64,000 bases of DNA from a bacterium (Candidatus Blackallbacteria) CG13_big_fil_rev_8_21_14_2_50_49_14 (GCA_002783405.1 PFGG01000071.1:46012-110011), one strand, 5' to 3'. Counted from the first letter of the stretch, positions 50,653 to 61,200 are shown. The notes: generated by a model not told the origin, from the sequence alone. A program made the numbers and translations.

Positions 50653-51492
50653 TTATTTACCTCCTGCGGGGGATGCACTTGCTTCAGGGAACGGCGTAAC
50701 GGAAGGGCTCGGAACAGGAGTCGAAGGGGAAGCGCTGGGAGTCGGCACCCGGTTTTCAATTTCCTGTTTCAGGGTTTTCAGGCTTTCAATAAACTTTGCG
50801 CTCATATCGGTCCAAACTTTGGCTTCGGCATCTTTGCGAAAGGTATAGGTCTGGCTGGTAAAATCAGCCGCGGCCCGATCGAAAAGTTGTGGTTCTGTCT
50901 TCACCACACTGCGCAGGGGATTTAAAAAGGTTCCCGAAAAAATATCCAGACCAATGGCCTCAATCGTCATATTGCTTTCATAGTAACTGCGATCCGTAAA
51001 GCTATCGAAAAAGCTTAAGTTCTGAACACTGGATCGTTCAAATTGATGTGAGCCAGAGACAATCACGACAATATCGGCTTGAAAACGGGCTCCCAATTGA
51101 CGCACCGTATCAATATTTGCACCATTGCCTAAGAGGCTGCTGGAAATTTGAAAGGTTTCACGCACCAATCCCGAATCTTTAAAGTTTTTTTGAACCGATT
51201 CAAAAATTTTCTCTTGATCTTGAGATTGGAGTTGAGAATTGTAACTGTAATAGATCACGCCGATCCGCAAAGGAAATTTCACTTCAATTTTACGTTGCAG
51301 GGTATCGCGCAATTGCTGCTCTTCTTTGCTAATCACCGATTCGCCAATCAGCGAAGACAAAGCTGATCGATCTGAAGGTGAGGCCGAAGGAGAGGGCATG
51401 CTGGGAAAGGTAGCCGAGGAATAGGTCGGGCCGCAGGACGAAAGCCCCGCCAAAAGCCCTGGAACAAGCAACAGGGAGAGATACTTTTTCAT
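50653..51492 (-). CDS. Lipoprotein with alpha/beta domain and Ser/Pro-rich ends
   Basis: I do not recognise this 279-residue protein. A signal peptide ends in the lipobox LSSC. Two low-complexity segments, one after the lipid anchor (PSMPSPSASPSDRS) and one at the C-terminus (VPTPSASPSTPVPSPS), flank an alpha/beta domain (about 60-240) with RIGVIYYSYNSQ and ADIVVIVSGSHQF, a pattern seen in periplasmic TolB-N/CsgG-like folds. ATG 51492 fits the signal peptide and has AGAGG upstream; the frame is open to 51528. It leads the operon with the barrel-like protein and pcrA, and may be its partner in the outer membrane. Confidence 0.72.
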   Translation of the reverse strand: MKKYLSLLLVPGLLAGLSSCGPTYSSATFPSMPSPSASPSDRSALSSLIGESVISKEEQQLRDTLQRKIEVKFPLRIGVIYYSYNSQLQSQDQEKIFESVQKNFKDSGLVRETFQISSSLLGNGANIDTVRQLGARFQADIVVIVSGSHQFERSSVQNLSFFDSFTDRSYYESNMTIEAIGLDIFSGTFLNPLRSVVKTEPQLFDRAAADFTSQTYTFRKDAEAKVWTDMSAKFIESLKTLKQEIENRVPTPSASPSTPVPSPSVTPFPEASASPAGGK

Positions 51493-51592
51493 TTTCTGAA
51501 ACCTCTGTAAGTTGGAGTTGAAGAACATATATCTATCCTAACAATTAATTACTTAATTGTAAATATTTTATTTTACTTTTTTGTAATTATTT

Positions 51593-52111
51593 TTAAAAAG
51601 CCCAGCGCAAATTCAATTCTGGACGCACCCAAAAGGGATACCCCAAATAAACAGCGCCGGAAAAGCCAAAGTGATCGGTCATCATCAAATCAATCCCGCC
51701 CCCGGCCTGTAAAACCCAACCCATCATACTGGTAGGGTCCACAAAGCCAGGATTGCCCACCACAGGCCCTCCGACCAAATAGGTAAGACCAGCATTCAAT
51801 CCTACAAAAGGATGTATCTGGCCCATGGGTTGAAAATAATATTTCCCACCCAGCAAAACAACCTGAAGCATCGCGGGTGACTGCCCCAAGTTCCAGAAAC
51901 TATAATCCAGGTAGGTTTCAAGCTTTTCATCCAAACCTGGCAGACGCCAGCCCATTTTTGCGTGAAAAAAAGGCAAAACGCCATTCATGCCCGCACCCGC
52001 CTCAAGGCTGAAAGGATGGTGCTCAGGAGGAGCTGCATTTTGTGTTTCTGCATGAGCAGGGGAAGTTCCAAACACGAAAAAAGCGGCAAGCAAAGCGAAA
52101 AGCATCTTCAT
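51593..52111 (-). CDS. Putative outer-membrane beta-barrel protein, 172 residues
   Basis: I do not recognise a family. A signal peptide (MKMLFALLAAFFVFGTSPAHA) precedes a Gly- and aromatic-rich mature part with strand patterns (FSLEAGAGMNGVLPFFHAKM, IHPFVGLNAGLTYLVGG) and a C-terminal Phe (LNLRWAF), the usual last residue of outer-membrane barrels recognised by the BAM complex. ATG 52111 is chosen with AAAGG upstream; ATG 52135 is less likely. It stands alone, behind the terminator of the heat-shock operon. Confidence 0.78.
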   Translation of the reverse strand: MKMLFALLAAFFVFGTSPAHAETQNAAPPEHHPFSLEAGAGMNGVLPFFHAKMGWRLPGLDEKLETYLDYSFWNLGQSPAMLQVVLLGGKYYFQPMGQIHPFVGLNAGLTYLVGGPVVGNPGFVDPTSMMGWVLQAGGGIDLMMTDHFGFSGAVYLGYPFWVRPELNLRWAF

Positions 52112-52191
52112 GAAAGGCAACCTTTCTTTCCACATTGTTTTGCATCATTGTACCCCGCCAGGAAGCAATGCCCCAACTGCTGACAAAGAAT

Positions 52192-52229
52192 GAACCCCCG
52201 GTTGGACATTTTTCTCCAACCGGGGGTTC
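52192..52229 (-). terminator. Terminator of the heat-shock operon
   Basis: Perfect 15-base arms (52192-52206 and 52215-52229) with an 8-base loop lie 36 bases past dnaJ. The T run is weak, but the stem is very stable. Confidence 0.7.
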
Positions 52230-52264
52230 AAATTTCAATATTTCAAACAGCAAAGGGAATAAAC

Positions 52265-53512
52265 TTAATCCTCTTTGCCTGGATGATGGGATTTCCAGGT
52301 TTCTTTGAGCACATCAAAAAAACCATGTTTTTTTTCTTTTCCGCGTTGCGTAGATTTTTCAGCCGTCACCAGACCGCCATCCTCCTGCATAGAAAAGCCC
52401 CCTTCACCTCGGCTCAGGCCTTTTTCAAGTACAAACAGACTTTCAAGCAAGGCCTTTTCTTCGCCACCCACCTTCTGCGGAACAGCCACTTCTACAGTCA
52501 CCAAAAGGTCACCGCGTAAAGCACTGTTATTCAGAAAAGGAACGCCTTTATTTTTAAGCGTAAAAACGGTTCCAGGCTGAGTTCCAGCAGGAATTTCAAG
52601 CGTTGTGGGACCTTCAAGCGTGGGTATTTCGATCCGATCTCCCAAGGCCGCCTGAGCATAGCCCACAGAAACATGGGTATAAATATTCTGCTCCTGACGT
52701 TCAAAGACACCCTCAGCATCAGACAAAACATGCAGTACGATATACAAGTCGCCTGCAGGTCCACCCGAAAGCCCGGCATCGCCTTCTCCACTGACATGCA
52801 AGCGCACGCCACTGTCTATGCCAGGTGGAATTTTAATTTTCAAAGTCTTTTTCTTTTGCTCACGCCCTGCGCCTTTACAGGATTTACAGGGTGTCTCAGC
52901 GATATTCCCTTTGCCCTGACACTTGGGGCAGGTCGCGATATGCGTAAAGGTGCCAAAAGCCGTGCGCTGATGCTGCTGTATCTGCCCACTGCCCCGGCAC
53001 ATGGGGCATGAAACCACATTGGTTCCAGGCTCAAGCCCAGAACCTTCGCAGGTATCACATGACTCCAGGTGCTGAAGGTTGATTTCACGCTCCATACCAA
53101 AAATGGCATCGCGAAATTCAACCTCCAGATCCAAACGCAGATCAGAGCCTCTCTCAGCGCGTGAGCGAGAACTGCCCCCCCCGCCACGCTGGGATTGAAA
53201 GGGGTCGCGTCCACGTCCAAAAAAGGCTTCGAAAATATCTCCCAGCCCTCCAAAGCCGTCAAAACCGCCTTGGTATCCGCCCTGAAAGCCACCCAAGCCT
53301 GCATGACCAAAACGGTCATACGCAGCTTTTTGCTGAGGATCGCTCAATACGGCATACGCTTCAGAAATTTCTTTGAACATTTCTTCAGCGCCGGGCTCTT
53401 TGTTCACATCTGGGTGGTACTGTCGCGCAAGCCTGCGATAGGTCTTCTTCAGATCCGCATCTGTGGCTTCACGCGACAATCCCAATACTTCGTAATAATC
53501 TTTTTTAGACAC
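52265..53512 (-). CDS. dnaJ: Chaperone DnaJ
   Basis: DnaJ delivers unfolded proteins to DnaK and stimulates its ATPase. The 415-residue protein has the J domain with the HPD motif (RQYHPDVNK), a Gly/Phe-rich linker (GGFQGGYQGGFDGFGG), four zinc-binding repeats (CDTCEGSG, CPMCRGSG, CPKCQGKG, CKSCKGAG) and the C-terminal substrate-binding domain. The C-terminal about 50 residues after the conserved domain are charged and unusual. The start is GTG with GGAAGAG upstream. It is the last gene of the hrcA-grpE-dnaK-dnaJ operon, 35 bases after dnaK. Confidence 0.97.
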   Translation of the reverse strand: MSKKDYYEVLGLSREATDADLKKTYRRLARQYHPDVNKEPGAEEMFKEISEAYAVLSDPQQKAAYDRFGHAGLGGFQGGYQGGFDGFGGLGDIFEAFFGRGRDPFQSQRGGGGSSRSRAERGSDLRLDLEVEFRDAIFGMEREINLQHLESCDTCEGSGLEPGTNVVSCPMCRGSGQIQQHQRTAFGTFTHIATCPKCQGKGNIAETPCKSCKGAGREQKKKTLKIKIPPGIDSGVRLHVSGEGDAGLSGGPAGDLYIVLHVLSDAEGVFERQEQNIYTHVSVGYAQAALGDRIEIPTLEGPTTLEIPAGTQPGTVFTLKNKGVPFLNNSALRGDLLVTVEVAVPQKVGGEEKALLESLFVLEKGLSRGEGGFSMQEDGGLVTAEKSTQRGKEKKHGFFDVLKETWKSHHPGKED

Positions 53513-53547
53513 TTAACTCTTCCGTTCAGTGAAAGTCAGAATCTGAC

Positions 53548-55431
53548 TTATTTCACTTCCTCATAATCTGCATCGACGATATTGTCGTCTTCAGAATGCG
53601 AGCTGCCACCTGAAGAGGAGGAAGAGCTGCCCCCATCCTGTTTGTACATTTTTGATGAAGCGGCATACATGGTGTCTTTTAACTTGGTCAATTTGGCATT
53701 GATCTCGTCCAGATTATCACCTTCCAGCGATTTTCTCAGTTCAGTAATCGCAGCATTGACTGCGTCACGGTCTGAGGATTCAAGCTTATCGCCAATATCA
53801 CGCAAGGTTTTTTCTGTGGTGTAGATTAAGCTGTCGGCCTGGTTACGCAGTTCGACTTTCTGCAAGCGTTTTTTATCTTCTGCCGCATGGGCTTCAGAAT
53901 CCCGCTTCATACGCTCAATCTCATCCTTGTTCAAACCACCGGCATTGGCAATGGTAATTTTCTGTTCAGAACCTGTGCCTTTGTCTTTCGCTTTGACATT
54001 GACAATGCCGTTGGCATCAATATCAAACGTGACTTCAACCTGGGGTACACCACGGGGAGCAGGCGGGATGTTTTCAAGTGTAAAACGGCCCAAGGTTTTA
54101 TTATCAGAGGCCATTTCACGCTCACCCTGAAGCACGTGAATTTCAACACTGGTCTGACCATCAGCTGCCGTTGAAAAGATCTGGCTTTTGCTGGTCGGAA
54201 TGGTGGTATTGCGTTCAATAATGCGGGTAAAAACGCCACCTAAAGTTTCAATCCCAAGGCTGAGTGGAGTGACGTCAAGCAAGAGAACATCCTTGACTTC
54301 GCCGCCCAAAACACCGGCTTGAATCGCAGCGCCCAAGCCCACAGCTTCATCAGGATTCACACCTTTATCAGGTTCATTGTTGATAAATTTGCGAATGGCT
54401 TCCTGAACGGCGGGGATACGGGTTGAACCGCCCACGAGAATGACCTTATTGATTTGGCTGGCCTGCAGACCAGAGTCGCTCATGGCTGCACGCATGGGCC
54501 CCATCGTGCCTTCAATCAAATCAGCACAAATTTCTTCAAATTTGGCACGGGTCAATTTCACATTCAAATGCTTGGGGCCCGTCTGATCTGCGGTAATAAA
54601 AGGCAGATTGATTTCTGTTTCAAAGACAGAGGAAAGCTCAATCTTGGCTTTTTCAGCTGCTTCTTTCAAACGTTGCAGGGCCATTTTATCTTTGGAAAGA
54701 TCTACACCCTGATCACGTTTGAATTCATCAATCAACCAATCAATAATGCGCTCATCAAAGTCATCGCCCCCCAGGTGGTTGTTCCCGCTGGTCGCCTTTA
54801 CTTCAAAAACGCCATCACCCAGTTCCAGGACAGAAACGTCGAAGGTTCCCCCACCCAAGTCAAAAACAAGAATGGTCTGTTCATGGCCTTTGTCCATACC
54901 ATAGGCCAATGAGCTGGCAGTAGGTTCATTGATAATACGCAGAACTTCCAGACCTGCAATCGTGCCCGCATCTTTGGTCGCTTGACGCTGAGCATCATTA
55001 AAATAGGCAGGAACGGTAATAACGGCTTGTGTTACAGGCTCACCCAAATAAGCTTCTGCGTCTTGTTTGAGCTTACTCAGAATCATGGCAGAAATTTCTT
55101 GGGGAGTATAGGTCTTGCCCAGAACAGCAACTTCCACCATATTGTCCTTGCCACGCTCAGTGTGATAAGGATAGCGGGTGCGCTCCTGCTGGGTATCATC
55201 CCAACGGCGGCCAATAAAACGTTTGATTGAATAAATCGTATTTTCTGGATTTGTAATCGCCTGGCGCTTGGCAATCTGGCCCACCAAACGCTCACCTGAT
55301 TTTGTAAACGCGACCACAGAAGGGGTCAGGCGACTGCCCTCTGCATTTGGTATAACGACTGGTTTTCCACCTTCAAGTACGGCTACAACAGAGTTCGTCG
55401 TGCCAAGGTCAATTCCAACTACTTTACCCAT
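53548..55431 (-). CDS. dnaK: Chaperone DnaK (Hsp70)
   Basis: The ATP-dependent chaperone binds exposed hydrophobic segments. The 627-residue protein has [40 protein letters not shown] and the substrate-binding [16 protein letters not shown], and ends with a Ser/Gly-rich tail and EEVK. The Shine-Dalgarno AAGGAGG is perfect but lies 15 bases from the ATG, further than usual. It sits between grpE and dnaJ in the CIRCE-controlled heat-shock operon. Confidence 0.98.
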   Translation of the reverse strand: MGKVVGIDLGTTNSVVAVLEGGKPVVIPNAEGSRLTPSVVAFTKSGERLVGQIAKRQAITNPENTIYSIKRFIGRRWDDTQQERTRYPYHTERGKDNMVEVAVLGKTYTPQEISAMILSKLKQDAEAYLGEPVTQAVITVPAYFNDAQRQATKDAGTIAGLEVLRIINEPTASSLAYGMDKGHEQTILVFDLGGGTFDVSVLELGDGVFEVKATSGNNHLGGDDFDERIIDWLIDEFKRDQGVDLSKDKMALQRLKEAAEKAKIELSSVFETEINLPFITADQTGPKHLNVKLTRAKFEEICADLIEGTMGPMRAAMSDSGLQASQINKVILVGGSTRIPAVQEAIRKFINNEPDKGVNPDEAVGLGAAIQAGVLGGEVKDVLLLDVTPLSLGIETLGGVFTRIIERNTTIPTSKSQIFSTAADGQTSVEIHVLQGEREMASDNKTLGRFTLENIPPAPRGVPQVEVTFDIDANGIVNVKAKDKGTGSEQKITIANAGGLNKDEIERMKRDSEAHAAEDKKRLQKVELRNQADSLIYTTEKTLRDIGDKLESSDRDAVNAAITELRKSLEGDNLDEINAKLTKLKDTMYAASSKMYKQDGGSSSSSSGGSSHSEDDNIVDADYEEVK

Positions 55432-55499
55432 AACGTATGTCTTAATCCTCCTTGCTTAACTCAGCAAAACTTGTTCATATTCTAAAGTGCACAGGGTGC

Positions 55500-56117
55500 T
55501 TAATCTTCTTTGGATACCTTGACCATCGAGGGTCTCAGCACCCGTCCATTCATCTGATAACCCTTTTGAAACTCAGCAATTACAGTTTCATCGGGGTAGT
55601 CATTGGTGGACTCACTCATAATCGCCTCATGGTATTCAGGATTAAAGGGCTGTCCTACCGCGTCAATCACTGCAACACCTGATTTTTGAAGCACGTCCAA
55701 AAATTGTTTATGAATCATTTTGACGCCCTCTACAAAATGGGAGAACTCTTCTGGTTTCACTTCATTTTGCAAAGCACGCTCAATATTATCAATCACCTCC
55801 AGCAGGTTGGTGACAATCTGTTGACCAGCAAATTTAATCAAATCTTCACGTTCCCGAGCCACTCGGCGCTGATAATTCTCAAAATCGGCAGCAACACGCA
55901 TCAGTTGATCATTTCTGGTTTGCAATTGTTCAATTTGAGTTTTCATTTCAGCAAGCTCTGAAGGATTCGTGGGGGGCGCTCCAAAAACAGCTGCGGCCTC
56001 CGAAAGATCCTCTTCAAGAGAAATTTCTTCAATGCTCTCTGCTTCAAGATTCGCATCAGAAGATTCTTCTATATTCTCGATCTGAATTTGCTCATTTTCT
56101 GCGGATCTTTCATTCAT
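55500..56117 (-). CDS. grpE: Nucleotide exchange factor GrpE
   Basis: GrpE releases ADP from DnaK. The 205-residue protein has an acidic disordered N-terminus, a long coiled coil (about 55-100) and the family block ADFENYQRRVAREREDLIKFA followed by NLLEVIDNIERAL and a C-terminal beta domain (FNPEYHEAIM). GGAGGTAA precedes the ATG. It lies 16 bases after hrcA, and its product acts with the next gene, dnaK. Confidence 0.96.
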   Translation of the reverse strand: MNERSAENEQIQIENIEESSDANLEAESIEEISLEEDLSEAAAVFGAPPTNPSELAEMKTQIEQLQTRNDQLMRVAADFENYQRRVAREREDLIKFAGQQIVTNLLEVIDNIERALQNEVKPEEFSHFVEGVKMIHKQFLDVLQKSGVAVIDAVGQPFNPEYHEAIMSESTNDYPDETVIAEFQKGYQMNGRVLRPSMVKVSKED

Positions 56118-56133
56118 TCCGCTTACCTCCGGT

Positions 56134-57192
56134 TCAGCTAAAAAATCTGGTTAATGTATGTGTTAAATTATTGGCAACAGTCTGTAATAGTCCCATCACC
56201 TTAGCATAATCCATGCGGGTTGGCCCAAGAATGCCAATCATCCCCAAAGCTTTGGTGTCGATAAAATACGGAGTGGCCACAAAACTGCAATTTTTCAGTT
56301 CCTGATAAAAATTTTCGTATCCAATCAGGCAGTATACATCACTTTTCTTGGTTTGAACCTCCTGGTTCAAACGCTGAAACAATTGATGCACAAACTGATC
56401 CTGCTCCAAAAATTGCAAAATCGGATAGGCGGTTTCGGTCGTATGAAACTCTGGTTCTTTGAGTAAATGCGAGGTTCCGCTTAAATAAATTTTCTCTTCG
56501 CGTTGGGCCTGCGCATAAATTTCAGAAACCATTTCCAAAACCATCGATTTATAATTGAGAATTTCTCTTTCCAAAGACCCCGTTGCAATCCGGTGAAACA
56601 ACTCGTTCAAAGAGATATTGTCGTTGAGTTGTCCATTGAGATAATTGGTGAGCATCGAGAGCACTTCAGAATAGACCGGCTGAGAAAGACGAATGACCGA
56701 TTGGCGGCGAATTCCCCCTACATAGGTCAGGCTCAGAACCATGGAATCTTCATCAATCGGCAACATGTGTACAGAATTGACAGGGTTGCTGCGAATATGA
56801 GGCGTTTCTGCCACAGCAATGCTTTGGGTGGCATCGGATAAAATCCGAATGGCTTGAAACAGAATTGCATCTACTGCTTTGGATGTCTGCTCCAAACGAC
56901 GCAAAAATTGGTTTTCTTCAAGTGTCGGCACATAGGATTCCATTAAATGATCCACAAAAAACCGATACCCCTTATCCGAAGGTACCCGGCCGGCCGAAGT
57001 ATGCGGTTGAATCAATAAGCCGGCATCTTCCAGCTCAGCCATTTCATTGCGAATGGTTGCAGGACTGAGTCTAAAAGAATGGCGTTTGCACAGCGTGCGG
57101 GAACCCAAAGGCTCACCATGGCTAATATAATCCTTGATGATGGCACTCAAAAGGTTTTGTTTACGTTCAGATAATTGAAAATCAGGCAACAT
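56134..57192 (-). CDS. hrcA: Heat-inducible repressor HrcA
   Basis: HrcA binds the CIRCE operator and represses the operon; GroEL helps it fold, so heat releases repression. The about 352-residue protein has the winged-helix domain with SERKQNLLSAIIKDYI and SPATIRNEMAELEDAGLL, followed by TSAGRVPSDKGYRFFVDHL and a GAF-like dimerisation domain. ATG 57192 is used; GTG 57198 in frame, with GGA closer to it, is possible. CIRCE lies 37 bases upstream, overlapping the promoter, so the gene is self-regulated. Confidence 0.96.
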   Translation of the reverse strand: MLPDFQLSERKQNLLSAIIKDYISHGEPLGSRTLCKRHSFRLSPATIRNEMAELEDAGLLIQPHTSAGRVPSDKGYRFFVDHLMESYVPTLEENQFLRRLEQTSKAVDAILFQAIRILSDATQSIAVAETPHIRSNPVNSVHMLPIDEDSMVLSLTYVGGIRRQSVIRLSQPVYSEVLSMLTNYLNGQLNDNISLNELFHRIATGSLEREILNYKSMVLEMVSEIYAQAQREEKIYLSGTSHLLKEPEFHTTETAYPILQFLEQDQFVHQLFQRLNQEVQTKKSDVYCLIGYENFYQELKNCSFVATPYFIDTKALGMIGILGPTRMDYAKVMGLLQTVANNLTHTLTRFFS

Positions 57193-57225
57193 AGACACTA
57201 TTTCCAGATTTCTTAACCTGCGTTT

Positions 57226-57255
57226 ATTTTAGCACTTTATTATCGAGAGTGCCAA
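57226..57255 (-). promoter_or_regulatory. Promoter of hrcA-grpE-dnaK-dnaJ
   Basis: On the minus strand TTGGCA (57250-57255) and TGCTAAAAT (extended -10 TAAAAT at 57226-57231) are spaced by 18 bases, and both are partly inside the CIRCE element, so HrcA would block RNA polymerase binding. Confidence 0.65.
57229..57255 (-). promoter_or_regulatory. CIRCE operator
   Basis: TTAGCACTT, a 9-base spacer and GAGTGCCAA match the consensus TTAGCACTC-N9-GAGTGCTAA with two substitutions. It lies directly upstream of hrcA and is the HrcA binding site. Confidence 0.88.
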
Positions 57256-57325
57256 TAACTTCTCTGAATACAGACCAAACGATGACTGTCACTTGTTTTG
57301 AGAGAGGGGAGAACAAGGCAAAAAT

Positions 57326-57353
57326 TTGCCGTCTGAGGTCAAGGTATTATAAC
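57326..57353 (+). promoter_or_regulatory. Promoter of rlpA
   Basis: TTGCCG, a 16-base spacer and TATAAC lie about 65 bases before the rlpA ATG. Confidence 0.4.
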
Positions 57354-57417
57354 ATGATCCCTGATCGCGGATAAAATGTATTTTTTATACTTAATAATTA
57401 TGGAAAAGGAGAACGCC

Positions 57418-58164
57418 ATGTCCAGACAATTATTGCTGACGGGCAGCCTGTTTATCAGTCTTTTAGTCTCTCCTGTTTCCCCTCTGCAAGCAGCCACCAC
57501 CCAAGTGGTCGGCTATTTACGCGACTCCCACAGTGTATCCATGACCTTAAATGGTCAAAAATCCGGGTTCAGAATTTTTTCTCCTGAACCCTCTCAAATC
57601 GTTGAAATTGAAGAAAGCATGCAGGATCTGGCGCGCAACCTGAATCATTACGCCCAGGGACGTCCTTTGCAAAGTGATGAGATTCGGCCCATTTATAACG
57701 GTCGGCATTATTTGATTCAATACCAGGAGCAACCGATTCTTGAAGTGTCTCCTGCCATGGCCCAGGCTTTGGGTCAAAGTCAACTCTCAACCCTGATTGG
57801 GTTGACAAACCAACTGAGAAAAAGTTTGGGAGCCCGGCCTTTGCGCAGCTTCCGTTATTTGAGTCCCACCGCAGAGGGAGAAACAGGTTACGCATCCTGG
57901 TATGGAGGCTATTTTCATGGCCGTCGTACTGCCAACGGAGAAACCTACGATATCAATAAATTCACGGCAGCCCACAAAGCACTGCCCTTTGGAACCCAAG
58001 TTTTGGTAACCAATCTTGAAAACAAACAAAGTGTGGTTGTTAAAATCAATGATCGCGGCCCTTTTAAACCAGCCCGGATCATTGATCTTTCCCCTGAAGC
58101 CTTTAAACAAATTGGCTATTTGGGCAAAGGAGTTTTAAAAGTGAAACTGAGTGTTTTGTCCTGA
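57418..58164 (+). CDS. rlpA: RlpA-like septal ring lytic transglycosylase
   Basis: RlpA-type proteins cleave peptidoglycan glycan strands lacking stem peptides. The 248-residue protein has a Sec signal peptide (about 1-25), a middle region of unknown fold and a C-terminal double-psi beta-barrel: GYASWYGGYFHGRRTANGE, TAAHKALPFGTQVLVTN and VKINDRGPF with the catalytic Asp. No SPOR domain is present, unlike E. coli RlpA. The signal peptide has no lipobox, so it is probably periplasmic rather than lipid-anchored. AAGGAG is 6 bases before the ATG at 57418; the frame is open to 57376. Confidence 0.9.
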   Translation: MSRQLLLTGSLFISLLVSPVSPLQAATTQVVGYLRDSHSVSMTLNGQKSGFRIFSPEPSQIVEIEESMQDLARNLNHYAQGRPLQSDEIRPIYNGRHYLIQYQEQPILEVSPAMAQALGQSQLSTLIGLTNQLRKSLGARPLRSFRYLSPTAEGETGYASWYGGYFHGRRTANGETYDINKFTAAHKALPFGTQVLVTNLENKQSVVVKINDRGPFKPARIIDLSPEAFKQIGYLGKGVLKVKLSVLS

Positions 58165-58181
58165 TCTCAGGCCTTACTCTC

Positions 58182-58218
58182 AAAACGCCCTGGGGCATAA
58201 ATTGCTCCAGGGCGTTTT
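58182..58218. terminator. Bidirectional terminator
   Basis: A 15-bp stem with one G-U pair (58182-58196 and 58204-58218), flanked by AAAA and TTTT, lies between rlpA (+) and the large lipoprotein gene (-). Confidence 0.85.
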
Positions 58219-58223
58219 GTGCT

Positions 58224-61200
58224 TTAGGGAATATACTGCCAGAAGTCAGTATAGTAAGAATGTCCTGTCGCAAAAGGATCCACGGGACTGCTGGGATCAT
58301 AGAGCAGAACATTGTTGCCACTGTCTTTGCCACCCAAAACATAGAAGCGGCCCTGTAGCCAGGCCGAAGTCTGTGCCCAGCGTGTTCTGACGGGAATCGT
58401 AGCATCTTTTGTCCAGGTAATCGCGGTGGGATTGCTCAGATTGTCAATCACACCAATCCCAAGATCTGAACTCAGCCCGCCATTCGGCGCAGAACCAGAG
58501 GCAGTCGTACCGCCCCCATAGACAAAAATCCTCCGATTGACAGGGTCAAACCCGTGTGAACCATAGCCTCGCGGCACATAATTGGCACTGTTGTTTGAGG
58601 TCAGCTGTGTCCAGGTATTGCTACCCGTATGATACACCCAGATTTTTGAGTTAAATGGCATGCCCGTAATGACCTCGCCTCCCCCCAGAATATAAAAGCG
58701 GGAGTTGGCAGGATCACTGATCATATCAAAGGCATTGAGCAGATTAGCGGGGCCGCCGGTGAAGGTGACTTCACTCCAGGTGGCGGTCGCATTGGCTTCA
58801 TTAACCGTCAATTTGAAAATTTTATTTAAAAAACTTGCCCCCTCTGCGCCACCATATATATAAAGTGAGTTATCTGCTGGATTCCAATGCATTTTATGCA
58901 GAAAGAGCATTTTTTTAGGCCCTGAAATCGTGATCTGTGTCCAGGTATTATCACTGGGCTTGTACATCCACAGATCATCCAAACCACTGGCCCCATTGAG
59001 TGTCGGGCAGGACAAGGCCGAATCACAACTCCAGGTAATTCCACCATAAATAAACATGCGGTCATCGGCAAAGGTAGCGCCATTTTTCCAAGCTGCTGCA
59101 TGGTACATACGTTTGGTAAGATTGGCTGGAACATTGCCATTCGGAGCGGTAGCAGAATGCCCTGAAAGATTTTCCCAGAACGAACCCTCGGAATAGGCCA
59201 TCAGGGTATTGGTGGGGAAATTATAATTCTGACGCGCATCATTGCCTGCAAAGAAATAAATCTTGCCATTTGCATCAGGATCCACCACAGCCGTTCCCCC
59301 CATGCGCCCATGAACTGCTGACAAGGCTCCAGGGTCGACAATATTGGGCATGCGTTGCGCACGTGACCATTTGGTCGAAGAATCCAGAACCGTAAATTTG
59401 ACAAGCTTGGCTCCCGAATTGCTGGTATCATTGCTTTGGCCATCAGGGTTCACCACCCGCACACGGTATTCACCGGCACTGACCCCATCAGGCAAACCAG
59501 CAATAATCTTCGTGCCATAAGACGTAACATTCTGAAGCGTCACCACCGAACTGGGATCCGCAATTGAAACCAATTGCACCCCAGAGTAATAGGGAAGCAC
59601 ACCAAAATTGGTAGTACGGGTCGCATCAATAGCCGCCCCATTGATGGTCAGGGTCACCGGAAGATTATTCGGCCAAGAGGCCGGGCAAATCGGTTGTTTA
59701 CAATCTGTCGCACCCGTCAGTTTGGTCAAATCGGTTTCAATTTCAGGGGCAGCAGAGTTGGCAAAGGTGACAAAGGGAGTCGAGGTATGCATCTGACCAT
59801 CGGCATTGACCAGACGCAGATAATAATTCCCGGCGGGCAAATGAGGCAAAATTCCGCGCACAGAACCTGAATTTTGATCAATAATCGTCACGCCATCCAA
59901 ATACGCATCCTGCGGATTAAAGGCGGAATTGGGATCTTTAACCACCTGAACATAGGAACCGGGTAAAATATTCGAGGCAGTAAAATAAACGTAACCAGAA
60001 TCTGGATAGTTAGGCAAAAGCATCGATTTATAAGTCACAGGGCCACTGGGATAACTGATCCCCAAGATTTGCGGTGTACCCGCCAAGGTTGCTCCCCCAT
60101 TTGTCACCGTCAACTTAGAAGGTGATTGGGCAGCTTGCCCGTCTGGATTCACCACGGTAATCGTATAATCGCCTGCGGGCATTCCAAAAATGGAATCTGA
60201 ATTCAGCGTCAGCTGAGTTGCGCTTCCTGTTCCACTGATAGCCTGTTTCGCGCCAATATAAATCGAAGCCCCACTGGCAAAGCCACTGCCATTGATTGTC
60301 CAGGTGACCACGGCATTGGGATCGAGAATATTATTGCTGATCGAACTCGGGCTGACTGAATTAATCACAGGCGCAGCCTGATTGGCCAGAGGCTGAATCG
60401 TGAGACAGGTACCTGAAGTGGTATAGCTAAAATTATCAGGCCAGGTCATTTTGATCTTGTATTCCCCTTGTGGAAGCCCGGCAGGCACCACAGGAATCGC
60501 AACCAGCGACGTTTTTACCCCTGTAATCGGGGCACTGTATTCTGTGCCGTTGGCTGTTCCCCCGTTGCGGATATATTTGATCTGCACCCCCTGCTCAATG
60601 CCTGTTCCATTGACATTAATCGCCAAAGTCAAATTGGGAACAATTTGAGCCGGTGTACAGGAGGTGACTTTGCGCTCACGGGCCTGCATTGTAAAAACAG
60701 CACTGCCCGTATCTGAAAGCACAGGTTGCAGACTGACCACCCTGAAAAGCTTTAAATCATAGGCAGAAGTATTGGGAAAAAGTGTTCCCGGTGTAATCGC
60801 CATGCGGGCGACCGAAGGCAGTTCCACCAATTTCTGAGTGATGGCCGAGCTTCCCATCGTAAAGCTATGGGGACGTTCAAAACCACAGCCCTTGGCCACA
60901 ACACGGTTGTTTTCACTGTCAAAACCTTTTTGAGGATAAACATAGGAGATTCGTCCTACTCCCGGCCCTTCAGCAGTCGTGATCGTTCCCGTAACACTCA
61001 ATTTCCCCTGATTGACATCTGAAACTTCCAAATTGGGGTTCACAATTTGAAGCTTATTATAGCCTGTAAACTGATCGCCCCCTCCAGGTAAGTCTGGGAA
61101 AAGCAGTTTGGTTGGAATAATCGCCAGAATCTGAAATTCATTGATATAAAATCCAGGCAAAATCAACTCGGAAAGGTAGACCAGTGAGTCAGGTTTAAAA

